Shown here one piece after another: positions 1 through 11,797 of a stretch of 64,000 nucleotides of DNA. This DNA comes from Erythroxylum novogranatense (lineage: Eukaryota > Streptophyta > Magnoliopsida > Malpighiales > Erythroxylaceae): assembly GCA_029891385.1 (NCBI GenBank), contig CM057230.1:51439414-51503413 (forward strand), given 5' to 3'. The first letter of the stretch is position 1, and every line of letters begins with the position of its first letter. Under the pieces are notes generated by a model. That model worked only from the letters and a program-made list of their open reading frames with translations. It did not search any database and was not told where the DNA came from. The position numbers and the translations under genes are program-made.

Positions 1-2385
1 AACACCATATTTTTCATAATTTAATATTGGTAAGAAGGAGTTTTAATAATATATGCTCCTTAATAAATCATAATGGCAGCTTGGTGACTTCTTGAACTGA
101 TTTAAAAGATGATGTTTTAATCTTCAAGAATTTAATAGGGAAACTTACCTCAAGTAACGCCTCTGTGTAAATTCTTAGATCCTTTATCAATAACCAATTT
201 TTTTTGGTGAATTAGAGATGTTATGATATCCTTTTAATGCTTAGGGCATTGAAATTATTGTTTATGAGTTAAGCCTTGATAAGTCTTTAGGCTTTGATGG
301 ATTTAATATATGTTTCTTTCAAAAAATTTATTGGCTTATGTAATTTTTAAATTCTTCATAGAAGGAAGCTAATCAAGGAGATCAATAAGATTTTGTTTAT
401 GTCTAGTTCCTAAAGTTTCCAACCTAAGCTCTTTAACGAGACTATGCTAATTTGTTATTGCAATCTTTTTGTATGAAATCATTTCTAAATTATTAGGTTC
501 AATATTGAAAAGAGTTCTAAAACCAATAATCAATGATACTTAAGGTGCATTTATAGAAGAAATATTGATAGGTGACAATGTGCTACTAATAAGTTATTTA
601 AGGGATATTTAAGAAATGATTCTTCTAAACCTTTCCTTAAATGTTGATTTCCATAGGCATATGACTCAATTAGTTGGAATTTATCCTCCAGTTGATGGAA
701 GTGTTTAGTTTTCCCTGAGAAATTTAAGAATTAGGTCAGGGTATTTATATCAAACACTTCATTTAGTATTTTAATTAATGGTGAGCCAAATTAATTGTTT
801 ATGGGAGGAAGGGGGTTAAAGGCAAGAAGACACCATCTCTCCATATATGTTCATCTTATATATGGAAACTTTATAAGGCTGGTTAAACACAAATCCTTGC
901 TTCAAAATATCACAGATGGTGCAAAATTCTAGGTTTGTTTAGTCTTTCATTTGTTGATAATTTAATCCTTTTTTAAGAACTTGTAATAGATCAGTAAGCA
1001 ATTTAATAGCCTCCATTCATACTTTTAGAGTGATTTTTGGTTTGAAAAATCAATAGAAATAAAAGTCACATTATCATTTATTCCAATGCTCACCACCTTA
1101 TTGATTTGCCTTTAACCATGTTTGGACTTCAAATCAAGCAATTTCCTTTCATTTACCTTATGCCATGCATTTCCAGAAGGAAGCTTCAATTTAGATTGTC
1201 TCTCTAATAAATTGAGAAGGTATAAAAAAGTATGAGTAATTGGTGTAATAAAGCATTATTACTTACAGGGAGATTACAACTAATTAGATCAGTGTTAAAC
1301 TTACTCCATATATACTAGTCTTGTTTTTCCCCCTCAAAGGGTAAAATAAATCAGAAAAATTGAGGGTTGTTGTCGCAAGTATATTGTCATGGAGAGTTAA
1401 CAAGAAGTATGTAAGCTTATGAAAGAATAGGGACTAGAGATCGACCTAATCAGTATTAGCAACAAATTTTTGATGGGGAAGAGACTATAGATTGCTAAAG
1501 AATAAGAACTCACTTTGAGTTAGGTGGATACACACTATTTTTTAATAAGGAAGAAGTTTATAAGAAATTAAGAACAAACCCTACTTCTTATGTTTTCTAA
1601 ATGAATTATTAAAATTATAAGGGATCTCAAAGGGGAGCTTTAAGTTCAAGGTTGGTAATGTTGAATTAGCTTCTTTATAATTCTATATCTAGAGAAAGGT
1701 TAGACCCTTATGTAACACTCAGAATATCCCATCATTCTCAAATAAATTTCTAAGTAGTGCTAAAATAGGAGTATTATTAGCTCAAAATAATGGCCAAACT
1801 ATCTTGATGAGCTTGGGCATATCTTACTAGGCTACAATCCTAAACAAAAGAGGGAGGATGTTTACTTCTAACTTAGGCAATCATCTGATAAATTTAATAA
1901 TAGCTCCTATAGAGAGATTTTTAGAGGTAGAGTACAAAATCAAGAATGATGCAAAGTGGTATGGAGAAAAAACTCATTGCCTAAGTTATAATTCTTCTTG
2001 TGGTTGGTTGCTAGGAACAAGGTAGCTAATTTTGATAGACTAAACTTTTTCAACCTCATCAATAAGTACTTTTTATACAATGATAACTTTAAGACATTGA
2101 TGCATATGCTCTTCAATTGTAAATTCTCATTAGATTTTTGAAAACGTTTGCCTTATTTATGCCACCTTAATAAATATGGTCTCAACTACTCAAAGTTCTT
2201 GACATAGAAGCAGTCACATAGGAACTTATCTAAAAGAAATAAGGTCGTGTTTAAGATAGCCTTTGGTTTATATATGTATTGTATTGGAAGGAAAGGTATG
2301 ACATTTGTTTTCAAGGAGTAGAAAGTCTCACATTTATTATTCGAAGAGAAGTTAATATATGGATTAAGGATAAACATTTAAAAAT
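1..2385 (+). pseudogene. Decayed LINE (L1-type) reverse transcriptase and zinc-binding domain
   Basis: This is the remnant of a LINE ORF2 with no open frame left. Short peptides in shifting plus frames follow the normal domain order. A DKSLGFDGFNICFF block (about 275-325) matches the early RT motif usually ending in GPDGF. AYDSISW (about 658-678) is the RT block A with its catalytic Asp. A degenerate GLRQGDPLSPYLF-like block lies near 810-870. FVDN (about 945-960) stands where FADD, the catalytic pair, is expected. WWLVARNKVANFDRL (about 2000-2045), followed by a cysteine near 2118, resembles the zf-RVT domain. Stops and frameshifts are frequent, so this is an old dead copy. The copia element at 2391 is inserted in or next to its 3' part, and the sequence resuming at 11803 may be its tail. 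It is cut off at the left window edge. Confidence 0.8.
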
Positions 2386-2390
2386 AAAGA

Positions 2391-3351
2391 TGAAGTGAAT
2401 CACACGTTAATACAGCACTTAAAAACACAATAGAATGCACGAGAAGGGGGGTTGAATTGTGTATTCTCCTTTTTGAATATCTTTTAGAATTACTTGTTAG
2501 AATTAAGATTCTTTACAGAACTCTTATTAATCCTGATTGATCAAACTTTTCAATGCTAAGTATATGAATAGTAAATAATGATCAACTTTGAAACTAAAAG
2601 TGAGATAGAGTGAGAGTAGTAGACACGCAGATTTATCTGGTTCACCTCAAACCGTAATACGTCCGGTCCTCGAGTTTCTTCCGAGATTTCACTATCTCTT
2701 CAAACGTTACGATATTCTTTCACGAGCCTCTTGGTCTCTACAACCAAGATTCTTTCACACTTAGCCTCTGCAGTTATCTGCATAACTTTTCTTTTCGAAA
2801 ATATTTGAACACTCACACTGTAGGATAGCGTTTAGCTAATTCGCACTTAATCACTTTTTCGCTTTGTGTAATTTTTCTCAAAACAAGAAGCTCTTGAGTT
2901 TTCGACTTGACTTGTATTTATAGCCTTCGCCTCTAATCGCTTCTTGATTCTTGAATCTTGAATCTTTAAAGAAACAGTTAATCATTGAGTTCAGAATTAA
3001 TCGAACCGACTCTTCGTCTGTTTCTTTTTCTGCGTCTGCGTCTGCGTCTGCGTCTTTTATTGTCTTGTGTCATCTGCGTCATGTTGACTTTTTACTTTGA
3101 CAAACTTTATCTGTGTTTTGATTTGTCGTAATAAATGTCAGATCGACTTTTTCAACTTAGTCTCATGTCAACTTCGCTCAGATACGCCATCTTCGCTCAT
3201 CTCCGAATTCGCCTCAGATACGCCATCTTCGCCTCATCTCCGAATTTCGCCTCAGATATCGTCAGTGATCGCTTTTGTTTTTCTTGTATTTGATCTCACT
3301 ATGTTTGTTATACATCAAAATCATTTTATGTAAAGTCATTTTGACTTAACA
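2391..3351 (-). repeat. 3' LTR of copia element 1
   Basis: This 961-bp repeat matches 10836-11797 along its whole length. It starts TGAAGTGAATC and ends CTTAACA. On the minus strand a TATAAATAC box lies at 2914-2922, a plausible core promoter. A short CTGCGT microsatellite lies at about 3031-3057. The two LTRs differ by scattered substitutions and by many 1-6 base indels, often beside CG dinucleotides. Confidence 0.95.
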
Positions 3352-3365
3352 AGCTCCCCTTTTGA
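3352..3365 (-). other. Polypurine tract of copia element 1
   Basis: Read on the minus strand this is TCAAAAGGGGAGCT, directly next to the inner edge of the 3' LTR. This is the expected position and composition of the plus-strand DNA primer of an LTR retrotransposon. Confidence 0.75.
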
Positions 3366-3548
3366 ATATAACAAATTACATACAAGAAAAGAAAACAAAA
3401 CAAAACAACAAAATTTTTTTTACGATGTTGCAAAAACTTATCTTCTTCCCGTCTTCGTCATTGTGGTCACACCTTCATCATCCAACATCCTCTCCTCTTC
3501 CGATTATTTTCTTCTTTCTGCTCTCCCTATTTGTTATAATAAAAATGA

Positions 3549-4129
3549 TTATCGATTCGGTTCTTCGCGGCTCGCTATCATCTTCTTTAGATCATTCACC
3601 GTCTCCTTCATGTCATTGAGTTCACCACGTAATCTCATCGACTTCATCCGTGAAGAGGCTTGATCTCCTGGCGATGGAGGAGCGAAAGGAATTGTAGTAG
3701 TATAGGCATCGAGAGGATGGAGTGTAGTCTTCATTAATCTCAAAAGTAGGTGGACGAATGAATGTTGCAGCTTCAGGAAGATTTAGATCAAAAGGAACTG
3801 GCAGCATCAACAACTGTCTTTCTTGCAGGGATAGGGCATGTTCTTCGATAGACAGTGTATTAGACAAATGGCTAATACGAAGAACTGCGAACAAGGAACT
3901 CAGTAAATGTTCCTGTTTTTATACTTCCCTCTACTGGACAGTCTTCCGCACAATTTGTATGACTGCAGCTCGCTTGATCTGGGTCTTGTGCAGGAATGCA
4001 TGCGTCATCAATTTTCCGCACTTCTTTTGCAATCTGATCTGCGGATAGATCATCATCAACATTATCTTGAAATAATTTTGACTTTCCTTTGTAAAATCTT
4101 TTGGACACCTTGGTTGAATATCCGAACAA
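3549..4129 (-). pseudogene. Downstream part of the extra ORF of copia element 1 (frameshifted)
   Basis: Three overlapping minus-strand reading frames (3872-4129, 3622-3894 and 3549-3743) carry low-repetition protein-like sequence in the same orientation as the long extra ORF next to them. They probably continue it across frameshifts. The first frame contains a Lys-rich start and an acidic DDDLSADQIAKEV stretch. The last has a charged, helix-forming stretch, RLRGELNDMKETVNDLKKM, that could form a coiled coil. I recognise no catalytic motif. Alternatively this is spacer DNA with chance frames. The consistent strand and position favour a decayed C-terminal region. Confidence 0.4.
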
Positions 4130-4357
4130 CCTTTATCTCGTGTTCTCTGTGATTGGGAACATAGTACACGGTGGGTAGGGACGTCTTGAGGGATATGGCA
4201 AATGATCAGTAAGCCTCAAGGTATCGTAAAAAGACTTCTCTTTTTCATTTAGTAACTGCCACGTGATACCATTAATCAACATAGGTTGCACTGAGCTACT
4301 ATTTTCTTCACCGGTTCAACACCAATTATAATAGCATTGCTCGATTGGTAATAACTT

Positions 4358-5134
4358 CTACCAATTTGATTTCCACCTATATTTCCTCAAGAACTTCTGG
4401 TAGTTATATACCTTCAGACTTGGTTCATCATCAGCCAAATCTGGTACTGCAGTTGCTTCTAGTTGTGTTCCCTTAGAAGTCTCCTGAACCGGCCATTCTT
4501 TTGTTGGTTCCTCCTTTATAATGCCAGGTGTCTCATGAACCGTGCTTTCATCCACTGGTTCTTCTTGTTGAGCACTAGGAATTTCTTGAAATGTACAATG
4601 CTCAATTTCTGTTTCAACTTGAACAGTATCAGCAGTTTCTTTTTGTAGACTAACGTCCTCAGCAGTTGAGATGCTCTTCTTTTGACTAACCTTCTTAGTC
4701 TTTTTCTTTGCTTCAGTTAGTTTTGTTGATTTCTTCACAGGAGATTTTCCTTTAACAGATGTTGCTTTTCTCTTCCTCTCAGTCTCTTTAGATCTTCTGG
4801 CCGTATCCTCTTCCAGAATAGAGACTAAGGATCTTGTGGCTTTGGCTGCACAAGATTTAGAAGTTTCTTTTTGCCTTTGTTCTCTGGCAATCTTCTCTTC
4901 CTGTTGCCTCAGAGTCCTGATTCTTGGAGATCTCTTGGCTTTCTTCACAACTTCGCTCAAGAGACTTTCTCCTTGTCTCTTTGGCGTACTTTGCTTTACC
5001 CTCTGAGATTGACATTCTGCGATAAGAGGACTCGCCATTTTCATGAGAGGTCTCCCTAGCACTCTCCTTAATTCGGCAGTAGGCGATTTGATACTTACAG
5101 GCGATTGAGAACTTGAGACAGGAGTCTTCTTCAA
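4358..5134 (-). CDS. Extra ORF of copia element 1, basic Lys/Glu-rich protein (258 aa frame)
   Basis: This is an open frame between pol and the 3' LTR, in the same direction as pol. The N-terminal half is strongly basic, with many Lys/Arg runs and possible nuclear-targeting patches such as KKAKRSPRIR. The middle is Lys-rich (KKSTKLTEAKKKTKK). The C-terminal third is acidic and carries an imperfect repeat built on EEPxxExxVxET, for example EEPVDESTVHETPG and then EEPTKEWPVQETSKG. No protease, RT or integrase motif is present. Just upstream, around 5195-5340, the other frames give SYPYGMILTRIF and KIDAHTIRRMG. These resemble the domain that databases label a putative plant transposon protein, often found behind copia pol genes. 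I infer that this frame is the low-complexity tail of such a protein. Its function is unknown. Confidence 0.6.
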   Translation of the reverse strand: MKKTPVSSSQSPVSIKSPTAELRRVLGRPLMKMASPLIAECQSQRVKQSTPKRQGESLLSEVVKKAKRSPRIRTLRQQEEKIAREQRQKETSKSCAAKATRSLVSILEEDTARRSKETERKRKATSVKGKSPVKKSTKLTEAKKKTKKVSQKKSISTAEDVSLQKETADTVQVETEIEHCTFQEIPSAQQEEPVDESTVHETPGIIKEEPTKEWPVQETSKGTQLEATAVPDLADDEPSLKVYNYQKFLRKYRWKSNW

Positions 5135-5905
5135 TATCGCCCCCTCGCTTCTTGGTTTCTTTGAAGAACCGGCGTGATCTTTGTCTCATCGTATTCGGAC
5201 CCATTCGTCGAATAGTATGAGCATCAATCTTGCTCTTCATCGGAACAATTGCCTTATACCTTGCGTGCGGATTTAATCTTGGATTCCATAAAGATCCTCG
5301 TCAAAATCATACCATAAGGATAACTGGAAGTTTCCTTTAACCCTTAACCATATAGTGAAAGATTAAGAAGGGTAGATCTATAGGATTTCGATTGAGAAGA
5401 AAGAATGACATTGTTCGCCTAAAGTAGTCACCAAATGCCTTGAACCAACTCTAGGAAGAATGCAATTGAACAGATTGCATGCAGAACCCTAACCTTTGGA
5501 ATCGATTTGATGTCTTCCTTTCTCTTGAATCATTTGTGCCATGTAGCGCCTCTTGACATCTTCTTCTTTCATTCCAATCGAGGACATCCATCCGGCCTTG
5601 GTAGACAGTTTTCACCAACGGATGGGCAATCGCCATTTCCTTATCAAATCCTTTGTGAAAATAACGATATTCTATCCACAGAGGATACAATAGTGTCTTC
5701 TATCGCATTTGCGTTCTTCCGAACTCATATACCTCATTTATATAGACAGTTCTTGTATCCGAAAGAAGTTCTTCCACCGACTTTTATAATCTCGGGTTCT
5801 ACATCCATGCCGTCACCCTTAGTGATTCAAAGTTCACAAGTCTTCCATAAATCATTGTTGCTTCCATTGTATAGAGCGAAAGATTATCTTCTGGAAAGCT
5901 TTTGA
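5135..5905 (-). pseudogene. N-terminal part of the extra copia protein (plant-transposon-protein-like), frameshifted
   Basis: This is minus-strand coding-like sequence, broken into several frames, between RNase H and the long basic ORF. The readable pieces in order are a stretch from about 5900 with ATMIYGRLVNFESLRVTAW, a stretch at 5451-5690 including PLVKTVYQGRMDVLDWNE, then SYPYGMILTRIF (about 5290-5340), and KIDAHTIRRMG (about 5200-5235). The pair PYGMxLTxIF and TIRRM matches my recollection of the conserved core of the putative plant transposon protein domain. It is normally a separate product downstream of pol, not part of the polyprotein. Role unknown. Structural, env-like or regulatory roles have been suggested for such extra retrotransposon ORFs, without proof here. 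Confidence 0.5.
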
Positions 5906-6239
5906 GTGAGAAGATTTTGAAAGAATTGGTAAAGTAGAAATGAACCGTCAGGAGATGATGAAAAGACTATTATAATATCATCTTCAGTCTACTTATAGGG
6001 TTATGGACTGATGGGTTCTCGAATCATTAAGAACCTCGAGTTTATCAGATATTTCCTCCAAAATCTTCCTTGTGAGAAAAGTTACCGTTGTAACTCATCG
6101 TATAACGCCATTAGTTTCTCACGTTATTTTAGCCTAACCGCCATTTAGCATCACCATATTGAGATTGCGTCTTATCTTCAAAACGTTCTTCACTCGGTGG
6201 TTTAGTGAAGATGTCCGCCATTGAAGCTCTGTTTAACGA

Positions 6240-7640
6240 ACTTTAGAAGCACCACCTTTCTCTCGAACGTAGTCTCTCGAAATGATGTCGACTTCTATAT
6301 GCTTTACTCGAATCTTGAATTGGATTCTTTGACAGTTTATTAGACTGTGTTTTCGCAATAAATTGGAATCTCCTCCTCCTTAACTGAATAGTCTTCAAGC
6401 TGATACTTGATCCACAGCGTCTGTGAACAACAACTTGCGACAGACATGTATTCTGCTTCAGCGGTTGATAGAGCAATTGAGCTTTGTCTCTTGCTTGACC
6501 AGGAGACTAGATTTCCTTCAAGAAAGTGACATCCTCCACTTGTGCTCTTTCTTTCGATTCTATCTCCGCATAGTCCGCATCACAAGATCCGATTAACTCG
6601 AAATCTTTACCTTTCTCAAACATTAAGCAAAGATCGGTAGTACTGCGAGATATCTCAAAATTCTTTTAACAAAGAAGAAATGAGACTCTCTAGGATCGGC
6701 TTGAAATCTTGCACACAAGCATACACCGAATGTAATATCGTGTCTACTTGCATGAAGATACAATAAAGAACCGATCATCCTCTATATAGGGTTTGATCCA
6801 CCTTCTTACCAAGTTCGTCTTTCGACAAAGGTTTGAAGGATGCATCGGAGTTGCCATTGGCTTCACATTATTCATGTCAAACTTATTCAAAGAACTCTTT
6901 CACATACTTCTATTGATGAATGAAGATCTTCTCTTTAGGTCCGCTTAACTTGCAACCCAAGAAAGAACTTTAATTCACCCATCATACTCATTTCAAATTC
7001 TCTTTTATTAGTCTCTCAAACTTTAAACACAACTCTTTTGTAGTAGCACCAAAGATAATATCATCAACGTAGATCCGCATTAAGATAAAATCATTCTAAA
7101 ACTCTTTCTAAAGAGCGCCTTATCAACTTGACCTCTTCTCAAACCATTTTCTACTAAGAAGGTACTCAGACAATCATACCAAGCTCTAGGGCTTGCTTTA
7201 GGCCAGTATAAGGCTTTGTGAAGTCTATAGACATAATCTGGATTTTAACATCTTCAAAGCCGGAGGTTGTTTCACATAGACTTCTTCGCCTATAAAGCCA
7301 TTCGAAATACACTCTTAACATCCATCCAAACAACTTTATATCGTTACAGATTGCATATGCCAACAAAATCCTTATAGCTTCAAGTCTCGCCATCGGAGCA
7401 TATGTTTCGTTGTAGTCTATTCCTTCTTGCGATTGTAACCTTGTGCTACTAATCGGCCTTTATTACGACTCACTCTTCCCGATTCGCCTAACTTATTCTT
7501 GAAAACTCATCTTGTTCCTATAATGGATTTCTTAGGAGGTTTTGGAACTAAGGACCAGACGTTATTCCTTGTGAATTGGTTCAGCTCTTCTTGCATGACT
7601 AACACCCAAGCTTCGTCTTGAAGTGCTTCCTCAACCTTCT
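6240..7640 (-). pseudogene. Copia element 1 pol: reverse transcriptase and RNase H (frameshifted)
   Basis: These are the 3' domains of the copia polyprotein, read in several minus frames. Near 7500-7630 lie the entry motifs of copia RT (a WSLVPKPPKKSIIGTRWVF-like block). RIYVDDIIFG at about 7050-7080 is the catalytic box with its Asp pair. LSTAEAEYMSVASCC at about 6430-6475 is the RNase H block with its catalytic Glu. A KAYRSRHHF block near 6275-6305 corresponds to the conserved TKHIxxRHHF end. At least four frame changes interrupt the region, so no full-length enzyme is encoded as written. Many breaks lie at or near CG dinucleotides, which leaves open base-calling error as well as true decay. 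Confidence 0.85.
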
Positions 7641-8029
7641 TAGGTTCTACTTCAGAGATAAAAGCTACATTAGCTTCTCGTCTGAATCTGGACCTTGTCC
7701 TAACTCCTTCTGAGGTCTCACCGATAATTAACTCTTCTGGATGAGAACTTTTATACTTCTAATCTCATCTTAATTCTATAGTTTATGGAATATCTTCAAT
7801 CTTATTCTCATGAGTGTCTGACGAGGGAGTTTCTGAGGCATCATCTAGGTTCTTTGAAGGACCTTCAATCTCCATGTCATCTTCCTTATAGGTTTGAGAA
7901 CTATCATCAAATTTGACATGGATCGCTCTTCAACAGCTTTGAAGTCGTTGTAAACTCGAAATGCCTTAGGCGATAATGAGTAACCTAGAAATATTCTGGA
8001 TAGGTCTTTGAATCAATTTATCCAACAGC

Positions 8030-9150
8030 TCTCTCAGATTCGAATGGAACATTTGCACCGAATGGATGAAAGTAGGATATGCTTGGTCTTCTTCCATTTC
8101 ATAACTCGTAAGGATTTTTCTTCAACATAGGTCGCAACAGATCCTATTCTCGAATATAGCATCTTGTATTCACACTTCGCCTGTAAATACTTAGGAAGAT
8201 TAGTCTCACATAGCATAGTCCTTGCCATCTCTTGAATCGTCCTATTCTTTCTCTCAACAACTCCATTCTGTGTAGAGTTCTAGGGCCGAGAAGTTGTGGA
8301 AAATTCCATTCTCCTCACGTAAAACTCTAAACTTCTCATTCTCAAATTCTCCGCCATGATCACTCCCGATACTAGCTATAGACATTCCTTTTCATTCTCA
8401 GAACTTTCTCGGATAGAGTTCTAAAGTACTTAAAAGACTCATCTTTGTGTGATAAAACAATATCTAACAAAATCGAGTAAAATCATCAACAATGACAAGT
8501 CCATATTTCTTTCTGCCAAGACTTAATGTCCTTGTAGGACCAAACAAATCCATATGTAATAGTTCTAAAGGTCTTGAAGAAGTTACAAAATTTTTAGAAG
8601 AGAAAGAGGTTTTAACCTGTTTTCCTTTCAAATAACTTTCACGAAAAATTCTTTGTCAAAACTTATTTTGGTAAACCTCTTACCAAATCATGTTTTACCA
8701 ATTTTGAAATATGTTTCAAAGAGACATGACCTAGCTTTTTATGCCGATTAGTCTTTCTTTTTGTAAGATAGAAAACATGAGATATTTTGACTTTGAAAAT
8801 CTTCTAAGTTGATTTTGTAAGGTTGTTTCTTCTCTTGGCGAGAAAAGTATAGACCCATCTTTGTTTCGACTTCACAAAGATTTTGATTGAATGTAACTAT
8901 AAAACCAGAACCACACAACTGACCTACACTAATCAAGTTATGCTTTAGACCATCAACAAGCAGTACATTATTTATGCATGCAAATGAATCTTTACCTATT
9001 TTCCCGATTCCAATGATTTTGCCTCATTTGGTTGTCTCCGAAAGTTACTGATCCTCCCTTCTTATACTGAAGGTCTAGGAACATAGACCTTCTTCCCGTC
9101 ATGTGTCGTGAGCATCCACTGTCTAAATACCAATGGTGCTTGCCGTATCT
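8030..9150 (-). pseudogene. Copia element 1 pol: protease, pre-integrase and integrase (frameshifted)
   Basis: The protease active site is visible in one minus frame at about 9090-9145 as WYLDSGCSRHMTGRRSMF, with the catalytic D-S-G. It is followed by a second motif, GLKHNLISVGQLC (about 8910-8950), which normally leads into the GAG-pre-integrase region. The integrase core is recognisable from a LGRKKYGLVIVDDF-like block near 8490-8520, carrying the second catalytic Asp, and from NGVVERKNRTIQEMART at about 8220-8270, with the catalytic Glu. The piece at 8034-8228 starts inside this last motif (MARTMLCETNLPKY). Stops and frame changes separate these pieces. The enzymes would cleave the polyprotein and insert cDNA in an active relative. 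Confidence 0.85.
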
Positions 9151-9630
9151 TCCAAGGAAAGATATCTGCAGGAGAAACTATTTTATTTCTTGGTACCCAA
9201 ATTTTCTTGGGTCCTTTATGGTTGGTAGTATGCACATGATATGATCTTTGATGCATATTACTCGGACGTTGATTAAAATATGTATCCTATTTCTTCCTTT
9301 TTGAGAGACAAATTTATTACGAGACTGAGTATTGTTTCCAGTAAACCCTAATCCAGTCTTATCACTAGGATGTCTACATTTTCCTAGCATATCATTCATT
9401 TTCTTTGTACTCTCTGAAAGTAACAAGATCACCGATAGATTCTTGATCCTCGGTTGAGTTGACTAATCTCATCCGATCCGCTCACAAGTTTCCTTTAACT
9501 TCTAACTCCTTTTTAAGCAAATATTTTCTCTCTATTTTCTCAAGATTTCTAATATTCTCAGATACTTTTCTTCAACAATTTGTATTGCTTCGAATAGCAT
9601 GAGAATCTTCTAACAGATTCTGAATATGCA

Positions 9631-10802
9631 TCATGCAAATTTTAAGTAGTCGGATTTTACCTCCTCATCACTATCTTCCTCGGCCATTAGGCAAATGTTT
9701 GCATGTTCTGATGACTCGGAGCCTGTATCTGATTCAGATGAATCTAGGTCCTCCCATGTTGCCATCATGCTCTTCTTGCCTTCTCTACTCTTCTTGGGTT
9801 TCTTCTTGAGAGTAAGGCATTTGGACTTGTAGTGTCCAGGCTGATTGCACTCGTAACAAATGATAGAAGACTTTTCTGGCTTAGCTTCATCTTTTCCATT
9901 CTTTCTGAATGTCTGGTTACTTCTGGGCTTCTTCTTCCACATGGGTCTTATCTTTCTGGAAATGAAAGATAATTCGTCATCTTCATCACTCGATTCTGAA
10001 TCTGATTGGCTAGAGTTGTCATCCCTTGATTCTTCAATTTTCAATGCTTTTGATGACTTCCTCCTTCTCGAGAGTCTTATGATTCTTTTGTCCACCTTCA
10101 TCTTATTGACTTCTCTCGCTTGGGCTTATCTTCAGCGTTGAGTTCAACTTCATGAATCTTTAAGGATCCTAGCAACTCATCTAGCTTTAATATGCTCAAG
10201 TCTTTGGCTTCTTGCACTGCCGTAACTTTTGGTCTCCATCTCTTAGAAAGACTTCTTAGAATCTTGCGAACGTGATCTTGATTATTGTATGTCTTTCCAA
10301 GAGCTTTCAATCCATTGATAATTGTTTGAAATCTTCCAAACATTTGATCAATAGATTCTTCATCTTCCATCATGAAAAGTTCATATTGATGTACAAGAAT
10401 ACTTATCTTGGATTCCTTAACTTGACTTGTGCCTTCATGAGTAATGGACAATGTGTACCACATTTCTTTTGCTGTGTTGCAACCATGCACTTTGTCGTAC
10501 TCTCTTCTACTTAGGGCACACATTAAGAAAAATTTTGCCTTTGAATTCAGTTGTATTCTTGCTTTTTGATCAGCTGTCCATCTGCTTCATGGAATAGAAC
10601 TACCTTCGTCATCTACAGGTATATAGGGTCCGTTCTCTATTACGTCCCAAAGGTCTACATGTGTAGATTCGATGAATAACCGCATCCTATCTTTCCAGTA
10701 ATGATAGCCTTCTCCATTGAATCTTTGGAGGTCTAGTGATCGAGGCTCCTTCAAATATGTATACATGTGACTCGCCATTATCTTTAATCCACACTTCGCC
10801 AA
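9631..10802 (-). pseudogene. Copia element 1 gag (UBN2-type capsid and CCHC zinc knuckle), two frame breaks
   Basis: Three minus-strand frames together form a copia Gag. The first (10587-10802) contains FNGEGYHYWKDRMRLFIES, the usual N-terminal Gag signature, with an internal MASHMYTY start as the likely initiator. The second (10098-10523) contains AKEMWYTLSITHEGTSQVKE and the DELLGSLKIHEVEL helix of the UBN2-type capsid domain. The third (9631-10101) has an acidic Ser/Asp run and the zinc knuckle CYECNQPGHYKSKC, a perfect C-X2-C-X4-H-X4-C, then basic KKKPKKSREGKK. In active elements Gag packages the element RNA in cytoplasmic particles. The breaks near 10525-10590 and near 10100 are small indels or a stop. 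Confidence 0.85.
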
Positions 10803-10821
10803 AGTGATTCTTGGATACTAA

Positions 10822-10833
10822 GCTCTGATACCA
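10822..10833 (-). other. Primer binding site of copia element 1
   Basis: Read on the minus strand this is TGGTATCAGAGC, the usual initiator-tRNA-Met complementary site of plant LTR retrotransposons, two bases inside the 5' LTR. It fixes the element's orientation. Confidence 0.9.
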
Positions 10834-10835
10834 AT

Positions 10836-11797
10836 TGAAGTGAATCACACGTTAATACAGCACTTAAAAACACAATAGAATGCACGAGAAGGGAGGGGGT
10901 TGAATTGTGTATTCCCCTTTTTGAATATCTTTTAGAATTACTTGTTAGAATTAAAATTCTTTCTGTAATTCTTATTAATCCCGATTGATCAAACTTTTCA
11001 ATGCTAAGTATATGAACAAGAAATAAAGATCAACTTTGAAACTAAAAGTGAGATAGAGTGAGAGTAGTAGACACGCAGATTTATCCCGGTTCACCCCAAA
11101 CCGTGGGCTACGCCCGATCCTCGAGTTTCTTCGAGATTTTACTATCTCTTCAAACGTTACAAGATTCTTTCACGAGCCTCTTCAGTCTCTACAACCAAGA
11201 TTCTTTCACACTTAGCCTCTGCAGCTATCTGCATAACTTTTCTTTTCGAAAATATTTGAACACTCATTATGTAGGATAGCGTTCACTAATTCGCACTTAA
11301 TCGCTTTTTCGCTTTGTGTAATTTTTCTCAAAACAAGAAGCTCTTCGCCGACTTCGACTTGTATTTATAGCCTTCGCCTCTAATCGCTTCTTGATTCTTG
11401 AATCTTGAATCTTTAAAGAAACAGTTAATCAGTTGAGTTCAGAATTAACTCGAACCGACTCTTGCGTCTGCTTTTTTTCTGCGTCTGCGTCTCGAGTCTG
11501 CGTCTGCGTCTCAAGTCTTTTATTGTCTTGTGTCATCTGCGGCTCTGTGTTGACTTTTTATTTTGACAAACTTCGCCGTGTTTTGATTTGTCTGTAAAGC
11601 GTCAGATCTGAATTTTCAACTTAGTCTCAGATACGCCATCTTCGCTCTATCTCCGAATTAAATCAGATCACGCCATCTTCGCCTGCTCCGAATTAAATGC
11701 AGATATCGTCAGGATCGCTTTGTTTTTCTTGTATTTGATCTCACTATGTTTGTTATACATCAAAATCATTTTTATGTAAAGTCATTTTGACTTAACA
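10836..11797 (-). repeat. 5' LTR of copia element 1
   Basis: This is a 962-bp partner of the repeat at 2391-3351, starting TG and ending CA. The minus-strand TATAAATAC box recurs at 11361-11369. The sequence after it is the target duplicate AAAGA. Confidence 0.95.

Larger units (their letters stand above)
2391..11797 (-). mobile_element. Copia retrotransposon 1, complete structure, mutated, with extra 3' ORF
   Basis: This is a 9.4-kb Ty1/copia element on the minus strand. It is bounded by two LTRs of about 960 bp that begin TG and end CA. The flanking 5-bp duplications are identical: AAAGA at 2386-2390 and again at 11798-11802. The primer binding site lies inside the right LTR and a purine tract lies beside the left LTR, so the right LTR is the 5' one. 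Going down the minus strand the order is gag with a CCHC knuckle, protease, integrase, RT (YVDD) and RNase H, which is the copia order. About 2.3 kb of further coding-like sequence lies between RNase H and the 3' LTR. That size, LTR length and extra ORF resemble the Sirevirus/Maximus type of copia, but I did not establish the lineage. Frameshifts and stops in pol suggest it is not autonomous as written. Confidence 0.95.

Noticed and set aside
3031..3057. CTGCGT repeats considered as a regulatory array
   Set aside because: It is a short microsatellite in the copia LTR, altered in the partner copy; nothing suggests more than slippage.
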